A DNA stretch of 64,000 bases from Dryas octopetala (lineage: Eukaryota; Streptophyta; Magnoliopsida; Rosales; Rosaceae). The notes under the pieces are model-generated. The model was not told the DNA's origin, ran no database searches, and worked only from the letters and a program-made list of their open reading frames with translations. Positions 46,960-58,479 of this stretch are shown in pieces (the stretch's first letter is position 1; every line of letters begins with the position of its first letter). The stretch spans positions 14,756,001 to 14,820,000 of the forward strand of contig OY992838.1 in assembly GCA_963921425.1 (NCBI GenBank). The letters are read 5' to 3'. The translations under genes and the position numbers were made by a program.

Positions 46960-47320
46960 GGGAAATACATGAACTACCTAAATAGACGTCCTAAAGATAA
47001 CACAAACCGTCTGAAGAAAATGTTGATGATGCTGCAAAAATTGTGCTTGTTTTTCTTCCTCTTATCCAATTTTGCCCCGAGTCCTCAACTAAAATGTTGC
47101 TCCTCTAATCCTAATTGAAGTCCTAAAATCCTTCTTTTTGGCTCAGTTAAATCTGAGCCACACACAAATAACCAAACGAACGGCGATTAAAAGATTCCCG
47201 TATCTCACATAAAAGAAAAGGCACAGGTATTATATGGGAATCTATATATACGGATTAAGTGGCTCACATTATGATAAACTTTTCAAAAGCGGCCGTTGGG
47301 GATGATTTTAAATCAAAATG
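46960..47320 (+). pseudogene. Unidentified gene fragment, block copy 3
   Basis: Matches 37330-37620 (CCGTCTGAAGAAAATGTTG and onward), with a 13-bp insertion near 47165 and the right part deleted into the UGT intron. Confidence 0.4.
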
Positions 47321-47404
47321 AGGAATTGACATCAAATTTCTGAGTGATCATTTGGAATATTGGAAACCACTGACTTTTTACTAATTATTTCTTTGGATTT
47401 GCAG

Positions 47405-47560
47405 ATGCTAGTTATTTGATAAAAGGGTATTTGGATACTGTAATAGATTGGATACTAGGCATGAAGGGTATCCGATTGAGGGACCTCCCTAGCTTCATTA
47501 GAACAACAGACCTAGATGACCCAATTATGGATTTATTTTGTTTTGGGAAGACTAGTGAGT
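47405..47560 (+). pseudogene. UGT85-type glucosyltransferase relic, copy 3
   Basis: Second-exon piece only: DASYLIKGYLDTVIDWI, GMKGIRLRDLPSFIRTT and DLDDPIMDLF. This extends about 15 residues beyond copies 1 and 2 and keeps the family Trp of DW(I/V)PG that became Gly in them. Then homology ends. Confidence 0.8.
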
Positions 47561-49014
47561 GTTTGAGTTGATATCAAAGGAATAAGAATAATGAGAGGTG
47601 GGAAACATGTTTTTATATTTTGTTAAATTTTAATGATGGGTATAAAATTAAGGTAGGTGGCCCGAAAAATAGGACAAAGAGGTAGAAATATAAGTACTCA
47701 TTTTTAATTGGCCCTCTTGTAGGCGAGTGCTTGAACATTGGCTTGGAGTGTTTAATAGAGCAAATTAATGTCAAGAGGCATTATGATGCTTCCTCAATTT
47801 AGTGGACCCTGTCTTGAGGGCAGTTTATTCCGGGGTACTAGTGCTTGCTTGCTTTGTTTCATGCAAGTTGGAGGTTCTCAAGTGTAAGAGGCTTCATAAT
47901 ATTCGTCTGCACATGAAAACTTCATGATTAAACAAACTAGAGATTGCCTTTACCCATGGAATGCAACCATCTATTTAATAAAAAACGAAATATTTACACT
48001 CAAAAGTAAAAGGAAACCATGCATGCCCATTTTACTACACTGCTAAAAACCCAATTTTTCTTTATGAAAATTGTAGTTCTTTTTTTCTTACCAAACAAAA
48101 TAACAAACAAAAACCTCTAAGAAAAAAACTTACATATCACCCCATGTGATATTTACATGGTATCCTCACCCTCTCTCATTGGCTCTCTCTCTACTCTCAC
48201 TCTCTTTCTCTCTTTTTCTCTCATCTCTTGTCTCTATCTCTCTCTTCAAGAGATGCGTCACTACAACATTGGAATAGGTAAGTTTTTTCCGAACTTCTAA
48301 TGAGGCCACAACTAAGTAAATGGGTCTCAAATGTGGACAGCCGAAGGACAAAAAATGTTGAAGCCTGACCAATTAATAATTATCGATATTAACGAACTGA
48401 TTGATTTGGAGGTGTACGTAATGCATTTGCTATAAGCCTATAAGCATGGAGTCAAATAACTTGAGCAAAGGAACAATTAATCAAGATATGGTCCAGCATC
48501 TCAGGTGCTTGTTGGAAAAGGTACATTAATCAAGATAGGTTAATGTTTGCATCATATACCACGTATGTGTTTGTGGTATATGTCTGTGCGAGTAAGCATG
48601 TACCTGCTCATCTTCTTCTCCAAAGAGATTGTTGTTTTGGTGTCTTTATTTATAAATCCCAATCCTCCGATTTGAAAAAAGCATGTATGTGAGTACATGT
48701 ATATTTTGTGTAATTTTTATGAAGTACAAGGACTTTTAGAAGAAAAAAAAAGAGTCTACCGTACTTAAAACTAGGAAAAAAAACCCTAGTAACTTTTAGC
48801 TGTGAAAAGAAAAAATCATGTCATAGTAATTTGGATGAATCTTTGTAGTCGTGCTCTTTCATACCTAAAATCTCAGCCTTGGATAGCTATGAGTGCAAAG
48901 CCATACTCTTTAACTCATAAAAAGTAAGAAAATATGCAAACGTAATAGATAAAAGGTTGTTGAGGTTGGGTTTTCATGTTCTGACCGTTTCTTTCCTCAT
49001 ATTGCGTGTGTGTG

Positions 49015-49017
<3 letters not shown>
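47561..49017. other. Intergenic DNA upstream of the ketoacyl-CoA synthase
   Basis: No gene seen. A pyrimidine-rich tract (CTCTCT) lies at 48170-48245. Confidence 0.5.

Positions 49018-49063
<46 letters not shown>
49018..49063. repeat. (GA)n microsatellite in the KCS promoter
   Basis: About 23 GA units, 124 bp before the ATG and upstream of the TATA box. GA tracts in plant promoters bind BBR/BPC factors, so a regulatory role is possible. Confidence 0.9.
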
Positions 49064-49065
<2 letters not shown>

Positions 49066-49127
49066 TCTGGAATTGTTTGATTGAACATCAGAAAAATAAT
49101 TTACTAACTTCCTCATTGCCTGCTAAG

Positions 49128-49138
49128 ATATATATAAG
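49128..49138 (+). promoter_or_regulatory. Probable TATA box of the KCS gene
   Basis: GATATATATAAG lies about 50 bp before the ATG, a suitable distance for a short leader. Confidence 0.5.
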
Positions 49139-49186
49139 CAAAAATATCAGAACAAGCTCCTAGTTAACCCCGTCCAACAAGTCATT

Positions 49187-50548
49187 ATGGAGACTACATT
49201 GGTTAGAAGATCCTTTTCATCTATCATTTCAGAATTTCCAATCTCCCTCACCCATTTCTTAGCTGCAACTGTTTTGATCATTGCAGTTCTCTATTTGCTT
49301 TTCAGATCCAAGAGTACATACCTTATCGATTTCACCTGCTATCTGCCTCCTGATACCTTGCGGGTTTCAAAATCGAGCTTCATTGAACACCTCGAAAGAT
49401 CTGGATTTTATGACACAGAATGTGTCAGTTTCCAAGCAAAGGTATTGGAAAGATCAGGCATTGGAGAAGAGACTTGCATGCCTATTTCACTACATGAGCT
49501 GCCGCCTTGTCTTTCTTCAGTCGGTGCTAGAAAAGAAATTGAAATTGTTCTCTTCACTGTTGTCAAAGACCTGCTTTCCAAGCACAAAATAAATCCTAAA
49601 AGCATCGACATTCTTGTGTCAAATTGTAGCCTTTTCTGCCCTACACCTTCCATTACATCTACAGTCATAAACAAGTTTGGATTCCGAAGCAACATAAAGA
49701 GCATCAACCTGAGTGGAATGGGTTGCGGTGCTGGAATCTTGTCAATAAGTTTGGCTAAAGATCTTCTAAAAGTTCACAAGAATTCCTTGGCTTTAGTTCT
49801 CAGCATGGAAGCTGTAACTCCCAGTGGGTACAAGGGTACAAAAAAATCCATGCTTCTTCCCAACATTTTGTTTCGGATGGGGGGAGCTGCTATTCTACTA
49901 TCCAATAGGAAGCAAGACAAGCGAAGAGCTAAGTATAAGCTCCGGCATCTTGTCCGAACGCACATTGGTTCGGATGATCAAGCATACCAATCTGTTTTCC
50001 AGAAACCCGACGAAGCTGGGATTGTTGGGGTCTCACTATCACGGGATCTTGTACATGTAGCAGCAAAAGCCCTTAAAATTAACATCTCAAAGTTAGGCCC
50101 ACTTGTGCTACCATATTCGGAGCAGCTCCGATTTGGATGGTCAGTGATTCGCAGGAAACTTTGGACTTTACCAAGCCAGGAGGGAATCTATGTACCAAAT
50201 TTCAACAAGGCTCTTCAGCATTTCTGTATACATGCTGGTGGAAGAGCAGTGATTGATGGCATAGAAGAGAGTCTCGGACTGAACAAGGAAGATGGGGAAG
50301 CTTCCAGGATGACATTATATAGATTTGGAAATACTTCATCTTCTTCAGTTTGGTATGAGCTCTGCTATTTGGAGGCAAAAGGAAAGATGAAGAAAGGAAA
50401 CCATGTGTGGCAAATTGCCTTTGGAAGTGGCTTCAAGTGTAACAGTGCAATTTGGAAATGCATTTCGGATATTGATCCAACAGAAAGAAATGCGTGGTCA
50501 GACAGAATCCATTTGTACCCTATTGAAGAGTTCACAAATGTAACCTAA
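49187..50548 (+). CDS. 3-ketoacyl-CoA synthase (FAE1/KCS family)
   Basis: An intronless 453-aa enzyme of the endoplasmic-reticulum fatty-acid elongase. It condenses malonyl-CoA with a long-chain acyl-CoA to make very-long-chain fatty acids for waxes, cutin, suberin or sphingolipids. One membrane segment (about residues 23-40) precedes the FAE1_CUT1 domain. The active site is present: Cys180 (LSGMGCGAG), His349 (HFCIHAGGRAV) and Asn382 (RFGNTSSSS), with H259 (RTH) and H345 as the other conserved His; all lie at the spacing of Arabidopsis FAE1. The length is some 40 residues under the usual size, lost at the N-terminus. Two motifs deviate from the best-known members: CSLFCPTPS (usually Asn or Ala after Phe) and SMEAVTPSGYKG (usually STENIT-NWYFGN). 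The ATG has TATA and GA elements upstream. It is the only intact host gene in the window. Confidence 0.93.
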   Translation: METTLVRRSFSSIISEFPISLTHFLAATVLIIAVLYLLFRSKSTYLIDFTCYLPPDTLRVSKSSFIEHLERSGFYDTECVSFQAKVLERSGIGEETCMPISLHELPPCLSSVGARKEIEIVLFTVVKDLLSKHKINPKSIDILVSNCSLFCPTPSITSTVINKFGFRSNIKSINLSGMGCGAGILSISLAKDLLKVHKNSLALVLSMEAVTPSGYKGTKKSMLLPNILFRMGGAAILLSNRKQDKRRAKYKLRHLVRTHIGSDDQAYQSVFQKPDEAGIVGVSLSRDLVHVAAKALKINISKLGPLVLPYSEQLRFGWSVIRRKLWTLPSQEGIYVPNFNKALQHFCIHAGGRAVIDGIEESLGLNKEDGEASRMTLYRFGNTSSSSVWYELCYLEAKGKMKKGNHVWQIAFGSGFKCNSAIWKCISDIDPTERNAWSDRIHLYPIEEFTNVT

Positions 50549-51779
50549 TGATATCTAATGTGTTGTAGTAACCATTGATCAGAATTGAAACCTTTATTAT
50601 TTATTTATTTTCCCTTTTAAATAAGCAATAAGATTTTACAGAAGAAGAACACTTTGTGTCTAGAGAGAATGATGATTTTCAAGAATTAAATACTTTCATT
50701 CAATGAATAATAATAAATCAATGTAGATATTTATACATAACGTTCTAAAAGAAACATTAGCTAGACAATAAGTAGGTGCATGTGACAATTCGTGTTAGTG
50801 GATCGTGTTTGTGTCCTGTCATTTTGTGTTCGTGCTATAGACAAGTCAACTCTAGCCTAACCTATTTAATTAATTGTGTCAAATTACTCGACACTAACCC
50901 AACCCATTAATTAATCATGTCATATTGGGGTTAACCAACGTATTTTTTGAACTAACAGCAAAAAAACTAAGTTCCCCTTATTTCTAAAGCAAACCTATCA
51001 CTTGTACATTTCTCATAAAATTAGCCTATTCCAATTTATAATGACACAAACTCCTTGATCGAGTTTGGCAACAACATTTCTATTCTTAAAAGGGGACAGC
51101 CTGCTTTAAGTTAAATGGTAAAGTCCTTAGCACCCAACTTTTCCTTCAAAAAATTTGGGAGAGAGGAGCCTGTGAAAGCAAAATCGTGACCAAAATTATC
51201 GCTAAGACTGCCATCAGAACCAACAGACATGGTTTCTAGGTATGTTGATTCTTTTTTTTTTTTTTTTTGTCAGAAGGTACGTTGATTCATTTATTACATT
51301 TAGTACTCTAAATACATTACAGCTGCATGACTGATGCTAGAATCTAGAGCAATCATGCGACAAATCTTAGCCATGCAAATGCCTATTGCATCAGAAAAAG
51401 AAGTTAAGTGAAGAAAAAGAAAAGAGAAAAACATATTCATGCACCACCTGAGTTTATGATACTCACTATGTAGCCCATTCAGTAGTCAAAGATTCACTAA
51501 CTGTCACCACGAAAAAGTAGGTCAATTTACATAGCAAAAGAATTAGAACAGAATTCCAAAATCTGATTACATGCACTCAAGGTTATACAATTAGCATAAT
51601 TCAATTATTGCACTACATATTGGGATCAGTTAAAACCAGTCAAAGATGGAAGCATTCCGATACAACAAACAACTGACTCATAAATGTGAAAGACATGTTA
51701 TACGTACTAGCACTGTCATCCTTCAGTATTAAATTGCACTTCTCGCATATAGTAAGGCCACGATGGAAGGTACCTGAAA
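50549..51779. other. KCS 3' flank and intergenic DNA
   Basis: Possible polyadenylation signals AATAAG/AATAAT near 50622 and 50703. At 50795-50940 the words GTTAGTGGATCGTGTTTGTG and ACACTAACCCAACCCATTAA look like a hAT-type repeat fragment. A T-run near 51250 is bracketed by two GTA(T/C)GTTGATTC copies. No gene. Confidence 0.45.
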
Positions 51780-53499
51780 TTCCACAGTTTTCACTCAGTT
51801 ATCCTTCTTAGAAGATTTTGTTTTGAGATCATATGCTGCTTTGACAGTATCTGCGCAATGTGTTGGCGACCAAATAAGTTAAATTTTTTAGAATTAGATT
51901 TCTCGTTGATGAATCACTAACCCCGTCTCAGCATCCACTGTAGCATTTGAAGAAGCAATTCCTTCTTCTCAGGGTGTGAAATATAGCGTGATATGGCCAT
52001 CTCACATAATCCCTGTAGAATGCAGGAAGGATGCTGAGCTATGATTTCTGAAAGTCAAAGCTAGAGATAGATGACAAGCTTCTATTGAGGATTTTACATC
52101 CATTCAGGATTTCATTGCTTATTAAGATTTTCTCCACTAGTTTCTACAAGGTGTCTCTCTTGTATATCCCCCAGCAATAAACAAATAAATCAAAGAAGAG
52201 GTAGATAAAAAGCTTCCATTGCATATAATCCACCATAAAGACTGGAAAGATAAGATATAGAACCCAAAAAATGAACAAACATGAATAAATAGCTCCAAGA
52301 CAACCCCCTCACAAATCAATATGTTCACTCGAATTTTCTGGGTTCCAAGAAGGGAACAGATATGAATAATTATGTATGATGACCTGGAGTGTGAACACGA
52401 GTTCATTTAATCAAGTGGAATATAAGAAAACCATGAACAATTGGCATTTGGGGATCCTACAAGCTGGGTGGTAACTTAAATTGAGATTTCATATCATGTT
52501 ACTTTTTCAATATCTGTTTATTAGCTTCACTTTGTAAGCACGCATGAGTGTGCGCATATACATGTGTGAGTAGTTATGAAGGTGCCCTAGGGACCACATG
52601 CAAATGACTGTGAGGTATATGCCCAACCCTATATTGCGGTTAGGTGATGTTTGGTTGCTAGAATGAAATGGAAAGGGATGGGGGTGGCCATGTAACCAAG
52701 CATGGAGTGGAATTGATTTCAATGTTTGGTTGACAATGGAAATCAAGATTGGAATCAACGATGGATGCTTAGAAATAAACCCTGCATTGTCCTGACCAGA
52801 AAAACAAAAACAAAAAAGGAATAGTTAAGATAATAGTTGTAAGCTACGAAAATCTTTAAAACAATATAGCTAACCTTGACTACTACATAAGCATCTTTAA
52901 GAAGCCGTCCCGCTAGTAGAATATGCAGAACCTTCTCAGGTATGGGTATTTTAGTCATTTCATGTAAGATCCTTGATTGCTGGGTCGCTTCCACATTATC
53001 AAATGGTCAAAAAAAATTAACAGAGTTACGAATCTGATCTTATTTGCAAAAAACAGAAGAGAAGAAGAGGAGGGAGAGTTGGAGAATGAATAAGCGAGAA
53101 ACTTGTTTTGTGAGTTATTAATAGAGAGGTGGGTATCTTTACACAACAATTCAGTTGCTAAATGATATGGGAAGATTAAACTGCAGGAAGTTGAATCCGA
53201 CTGAGCACCTAGCTTTGTTGTTTAGTATTTACAGTTTAATTTTGCAACCTTATTAGCTTTGTGATCTATGGTAGTTTTTTTCCTTAAATGGGAATATAAG
53301 GGTGCTACCTTTCCTCTCCCAAGCTTCATGTTCGAGTACTCATAAAAACAATGTAATTTCCAAGTTAACCAAAAAACATCAATGCGGTTTCAATGCATAT
53401 GAAATTATAAACTTAAAGGTAATAGAACAATGTAAAAAATGTATCAAACTGCAGATAATAGATATTAATTTAAGAAATAAGCACAATCATGAGAACTCC

Positions 53500-53723
53500 A
53501 GCAATTAACCAAAAGCAGTGTATCACCTACCAAGAATGGCAAAATATTAAGCTTCTCGAGGTCAGGAGCCATGCTTAACACCTTTTTTCCATGATCATCA
53601 GGGCCATATAAATCCCTCTTCTTTGTTGGGTGTCCCATACCGGCAGGATCCCTCTTCATTCGTGTTTTGGCATGCCACTGTACCTCAGTTGGTCCTGCAT
53701 AGTGCATTGGAATGAAAATGCTG
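53500..53723 (-). pseudogene. ATP sulfurylase fragment inside a PPR intron
   Basis: Reads [40 protein letters not shown] and [19 protein letters not shown], which match the central part of plant ATP sulfurylase (first step of sulfate assimilation). About ten residues between the Ala-Lys and Arg-Asp-Pro-Ala parts are missing. It is in the same strand as, but unrelated to, the PPR exons around it, so it is a captured or retrotransposed piece. Confidence 0.8.
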
Positions 53724-54419
53724 TCACACATTTTCAACATCTAACATTGGAATGATTTTAATGCATTTGTGGCTCAATGCACAAGTGAAAATATGGATCA
53801 TCACCGAAATGAAAATAGATAGCTGGAAGGCACATTGTCCGCTTGCTATATCTCAGCATATTGTAAACAGAGTATGCTTCTGAATATGCTCTTATCTTAC
53901 CCACAAGAAACATTAAGGAGGAACAAAGTTCCTGCAATACAGCAGTGTTAAATTGCAACTTAAATATTTTAGGATTAATCTGAAAAATAAAACTAAAGTA
54001 TAATCTCAAAGGCAAGAAATAGAGCTAAAAAGGTATTAATCATATCACTCATCCCCAACCCAAAGACTCAGGGATCCTGTTTAAAGAACTGTATTCAACG
54101 GCCAAACTTTTACAAACTAATAAAATTATAGGCATAAACAAATATTAAGAAAATATAATCTATTCAGTCCATGGCATCACATATTCCTGCCCAAAAACCT
54201 AATATTGAAGCCAACATTTACTTTAACTTAAGAAAGAGATTCTGTCATTAAATAGATCAGAAAATCATCGGTAAGTCAAATTTTAATCTTTGTTGGCAAA
54301 CATTTATGCAAGTGACTTGTACCATTCATTATTCAAGTAAGAGAGCAACTAACAATTAAGCCCAAAAGCGCTGCAGCTTTTGTAATGTAAAAGTTCCAAC
54401 AGCCAGCATTCCCTTTGTT

Positions 54420-54595
54420 TTTTTACTTCTTTTTCTTCTGTCTATTAGAGGCCCAGTGCGCCTATGCAATAAACAATACAAGGGTAGCGTTCACCCATCC
54501 CATTAAAAATCCCCATTTATGTTCAGGTGGGATTCAATCCCAAGTCCTTAGGAAATTCTGACTTGATCAACTAAGATAGCTGCCTAACTGTACCT
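54420..54595 (-). mobile_element. SINE-like insertion
   Basis: On the minus strand AGCTATCTTAGTTGATCAAG (A-box-like) and GGGATTGAATCCCACC (B-box-like) are followed after 100 bp by an A/G-rich tail, as in tRNA-derived SINEs. Confidence 0.5.
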
Positions 54596-56643
54596 CTCTC
54601 AGGGAGCTTTCTATGTTTCCTAACAGCATAAACAACAATACACACCATATTTTTCCCTTCACTAATACAACATATAGGCAAGTAAATTGACAAAGGACAG
54701 CTTGAAAAGAATCCCTACAGTCATATTAATGTTCAAATTTGGAAGCCAGTTCTTTGTTTACTTTTTTTTTTTTTTTTTCTTTTGAAGAGAATGAAAGGAA
54801 AATGGCAGTGTTCAACAAGTATACTCAGGATGATGCATCCTGTAAGAACATAATACCTCATCTGGTTGGTAGGCTTTGTTGTGCATTTCCTCCATGGTCT
54901 GATACGCAAGCAAGTATAGCTTCTCCTTGCAGAAATATTTTATGAAGATATGAAAGGTATTATATAATCAGGAGTGATTTTTAATTCATCCATTTTTCTC
55001 AGCATTTCTATTACACTATCCATTTCACCTGCTCTGCAATATGCACAGATCATTGTATTCAACATAACCAAGTCGTATCTGTCATGATTTCCTTCAAAAT
55101 CCTTAGCCAACTGCTTTGCATCTTCCAGAAGCCCACCTCGGCAGAAAGCTGAAATCATGATACTGTATGATCAAATAGTCATCTGCAAGTGGGAAAAAAT
55201 CATAAATTTTCAGGACTAAACACAGAAAATTAGATTTCTGCATAGGAAGCAAAATTCTTCAAAAAAGACAAATTCAAAGGAAGTATCTCTCAAAGCTCCA
55301 AAAATATGTATACTGCTTGCAGACGTCACTTATTTTTACAGAATAGGGATTCATGCACAAGTTTTTTGTTCCTATGTCAGAGCAAGTATTTTGCTGATAT
55401 AATTGATGAAGACCTTATTTAAATACAAAGATTTACTCTTCAAATTGTGAGCGGAAATTTATAAGGGGAATAAAGGAAGAACAATAAATGGCATCAACAG
55501 AGAGATGTTCATAACCTATAAATACTATTGAAGACACAAAAATGCATAATTCAGTTTGGCCTAAGTCTTTTAGTGTGTGTCACAAGTAATAATATGCATA
55601 TTCAAAATAACAGGAAAGCTTTCTTTGAGGATTTGTTTATAACAAAACATACCTGATCGGATGGATTTCTACTTCATTTCATCAAAAACCAATTTAGCAT
55701 CATGTATACGCCCAGCCTTAGCAAGGGCATCCATCAATAAATAGTATATGTCAACTACAAATAGACTTAATTCGATGAGCTAAACAAGAACATAACAAAA
55801 AAATAATAATTTAAGAGAGACAACTAAGAAAATGCAGTAACTGAAGCATAAAACTTAGTATCAACTTTCCAAGAAAAAACACACATACAAAAGCCATAGG
55901 AGCAAATTTTACAGAGCCAAAAATTAAATAAAGGAAGTTCCCAGAAGTTAATACACAAGAGCTGCATTGTCAAATTATGGTGGTCCAATATTTGACAAGC
56001 AAGCGTTGCATTAGTGTAAACCAAACAAAGATTACTTGGTAGTGTCACTAATTAAGAAAGCACAAGATGTTTGAAAGGTAAGATACAGAGAGATTTTTTG
56101 AAAAGGAGACAAATTTTATTGAGATAAGGCACAGAAAGATCATTGCAAAGAATACCACAATAGCATTTTAAAAGTTATTTTTGTAAATGACTGAAGGGAA
56201 TAAAGTTATAGGCAATGAGACCAAAGTTAATACCATCTGTGCAAGCAAGCAAACAAAGGTTTTAAAGGGAACAGGAATCAAACCCTTACAAATGGTTCTA
56301 AAAAAGAGAATATTCATAGCATTTAAACATCAAAACTTTTTTCGGCCTAAATTTCTTCTTGTCAGTTTCTTATATAACTTATTAGATGATCTCGTGAAGA
56401 TTACATACTTTTGTGATTTCATAAGCTGCCCTATTTGGCGCTGAAGCACCCTTTACAAAGAGAAAATCATACCAATGACAAGAAAGGTAAATCTTGGATT
56501 TTTAAACTAACAATTCAGAGGTAAAGATCTTAGTGTACCTCATCTTTAGCATAGTCCAAAGCTTCAAGTTCAGCTAATAATTCTCTTGATTTTTCAAACA
56601 ACCCTCCTCTGACATAAACCTCCAATAAAGTTGTCAAAATAAC

Positions 56644-57621
56644 CTGCAAGCTTTTGCAGCATGATCAGGAGGATACATTATCACTTAGTCATGAAGCTGC
56701 ATCAAAATTTGGCAAAGAATAAATAGGTTGACAAGATCAGGATATTAGTAGGTACAAGGCTGCCCATTGCATGTACTCATAAAATAAGCCGCACTTATGT
56801 TACCGTTTGTGAACCAGATACTATAAAAGCATCTAAGCAAAATTTTAACCACACTGGTTGATTCCTCTACAATGATATTTAGGCCTAAAACATAAGCAAA
56901 ATTGTATCGACCAAAAGAATGAACTGATAAACGCTACTCGGAGATTGCAGGTATTGGGGATCGTTAGAATGTAATTTAATTGTTGGCCCACACATCTTAA
57001 TAGTTTAAGCTATTGGGAATAGCGATAAACCAACAAACTTTATTATGGCATCAAACCAGAAGATACTGAGTTCAAATCACTGCAGTTGCAACCTCTTAAT
57101 ATAAGTTGAACTGCCCATGTTGGGTTTTAGTGGTGGAGAGAGGCCAACATGTGAGGGGGAGTGTTAGAATATACAATAATTGTCGGTGCACATCCTAATA
57201 GCCTAAGCTTTGGGGATATTGGTAAACCAACAAATTTTATCATTAATGTATATTACCTTAATATAATACTTAAAAACTACATCAACATTAATTCCAGGAT
57301 ATGGTGTTTGCTCAAACCTAATTAATTCGGAAGTCTTGTTAATTAGTTACAACACTTAAGGGGAAGAGGATCTGAACTTTAGAACATCCTTTCTAGAGGA
57401 GAAACGTAGGTACCAACTAGGCCAACAATGCAAACCTATTTAGAAAATGTAGGCATTGACATCTTGTTTATAATAATTAATAAAAAAAGACTAAACAAAG
57501 ATTCTCAGGGGAACTACTCTCTTTATCTTACTGACCAAAATATATACAAGGTACAGTTTTGAAGCTTGGATATCCACGCAGTTCTTACCTCAAGAAGCAG
57601 AGACAGTAATTTTGATTTTGA
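56644..57621. repeat. Intergenic DNA with a direct repeat pair
   Basis: Two copies of about 95 bp (56963-57056 and 57165-57260) share GTTAGAAT, CACATC(T/C)TAATAG and AAACCAACAAA(C/T)TTTAT. Between them GAGGGGGAGTGTTAGAAT recalls retroelement ends. No gene recognised. Confidence 0.5.
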
Positions 57622-58250
57622 TTTTTTTTTTCTTAAAGAAACATACTTCTATTAATAGAAAATAAATGTACATCACAGTGGATAAGCTACCCACTATCGC
57701 AGAAGCTAAAAACTTGTAAACAGCAATTAAACAAAACAGCAGCAGAACATACCATCAAGAATCTAGACACTACAGCCTTCCAATCCAGCATAATGATAGC
57801 AAAAGAAAAGTCTCTAAGCTCCGAAGAAACCGAAACCCATAGGAAAGGCCAGATTCGGACTCTTTCCCACATAATTTCAATGGTCCCCAATAACACACCC
57901 CTCTTCTTCTCTCCAAAACAATGATACCTCTTGGACCAGCACTAGAGGCTTGGATTTCCCACTTCAGATCAGTCTCCTTAGAGAGTCGCGACCAAAAGGA
58001 CGTTGCAACTGGACAATGCAAAAACAAATGATCAGCACTCTCGGCTTCCTTCTTGCACTCACACAACAATGTGGAGAAAGACAAAACGAAGGTCTTCCTT
58101 TGAACCATATCACAAGTATTAACTTTCCCATGAGCAATAATCCAAGCTTACCTTTGAAGTTCTTCCTTCTAACAAGTGGCTGAGAGTTACCAAGCAACCT
58201 TGGCCTCTTGGCAGGAGGTTCGCTGCCCAAGAGCGCCAGAGCTAGAAGCG
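57622..58250 (-). mobile_element. 5'-truncated LINE (3' end with poly-A)
   Basis: The minus strand reads CKKEAESADHLFLHCPVATS, the zinc-binding region at the end of LINE ORF2, then after a frame change a WERVRIWPFLWVSVSSELRD segment, a short 3' UTR and an A-tail (T-run 57622-57631 on the plus strand). The 5' part, including the reverse-transcriptase core, is missing, as usual for LINE insertions. Confidence 0.75.
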
Positions 58251-58479
58251 GCAGCCATTAAGTGGAGAATTTCTACAGTGTCCACCTCCTCCTATCCTGC
58301 CGGGCAGATGGAACAATAGTTAAGATAACAAATGAAATCCCTGATTCTAATTTTGAAAGTATAATATATTTCCTAGGTAGCAATTATTGGTAGATGGGTC
58401 CAAATTCTTTAAAAATGGTTTCTTTGGTCTTGTAGCAAATTCTCCAGTTTTTAACTGATTTGGGCTACTAATAAATAGG

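Larger units (their letters stand above)
41931..47560 (+). repeat. Segmental duplication block, copy 3
   Basis: Homologous to blocks 1 and 2 with more divergence, its own insertions (43589-43995, 45700-46260) and a deletion removing the first UGT85 exon. It alone keeps the longer UGT85 exon end, so it represents an older arrangement. Confidence 0.85.
51780..56643 (-). pseudogene. PPR (pentatricopeptide repeat) gene, degraded 3' part
   Basis: Recognisable exons in order on the minus strand: 56643-56539 (35 codons, LLEVYVRGGLFEKSRELLAE), about 55755-55653 (YYLLMDALAKAGRIHDAKLV), 55182-54857 (MISAFCRGGLLEDAKQLAKD and AYCRAGEMDSVIEMLRKMDE), 53931-53831 (ELCSSLMFLVGKIRAYSEAY), about 52945-52877 (VLHILLAGRLLKDAYVVVK) and about 52017-51780 (SRYISHPEKKELLLQMLQWM). 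The series resembles chloroplast-type PPR proteins such as Arabidopsis At1g10910 (from memory). Such proteins bind organelle RNA. A TAG after DEMK in the second exon, a frameshift near 54963 (PDY then II instead of NTF) and stops and shifts in the last exon show it is dead. No 5' exons were found. Confidence 0.8.

Noticed and set aside
53758-53830. Frame tail YFHFGDDPYFHLCIEP after the PPR exon as a protein domain
   Set aside because: PPR homology stops before it and no family could be named with confidence; it may be intron sequence read through.
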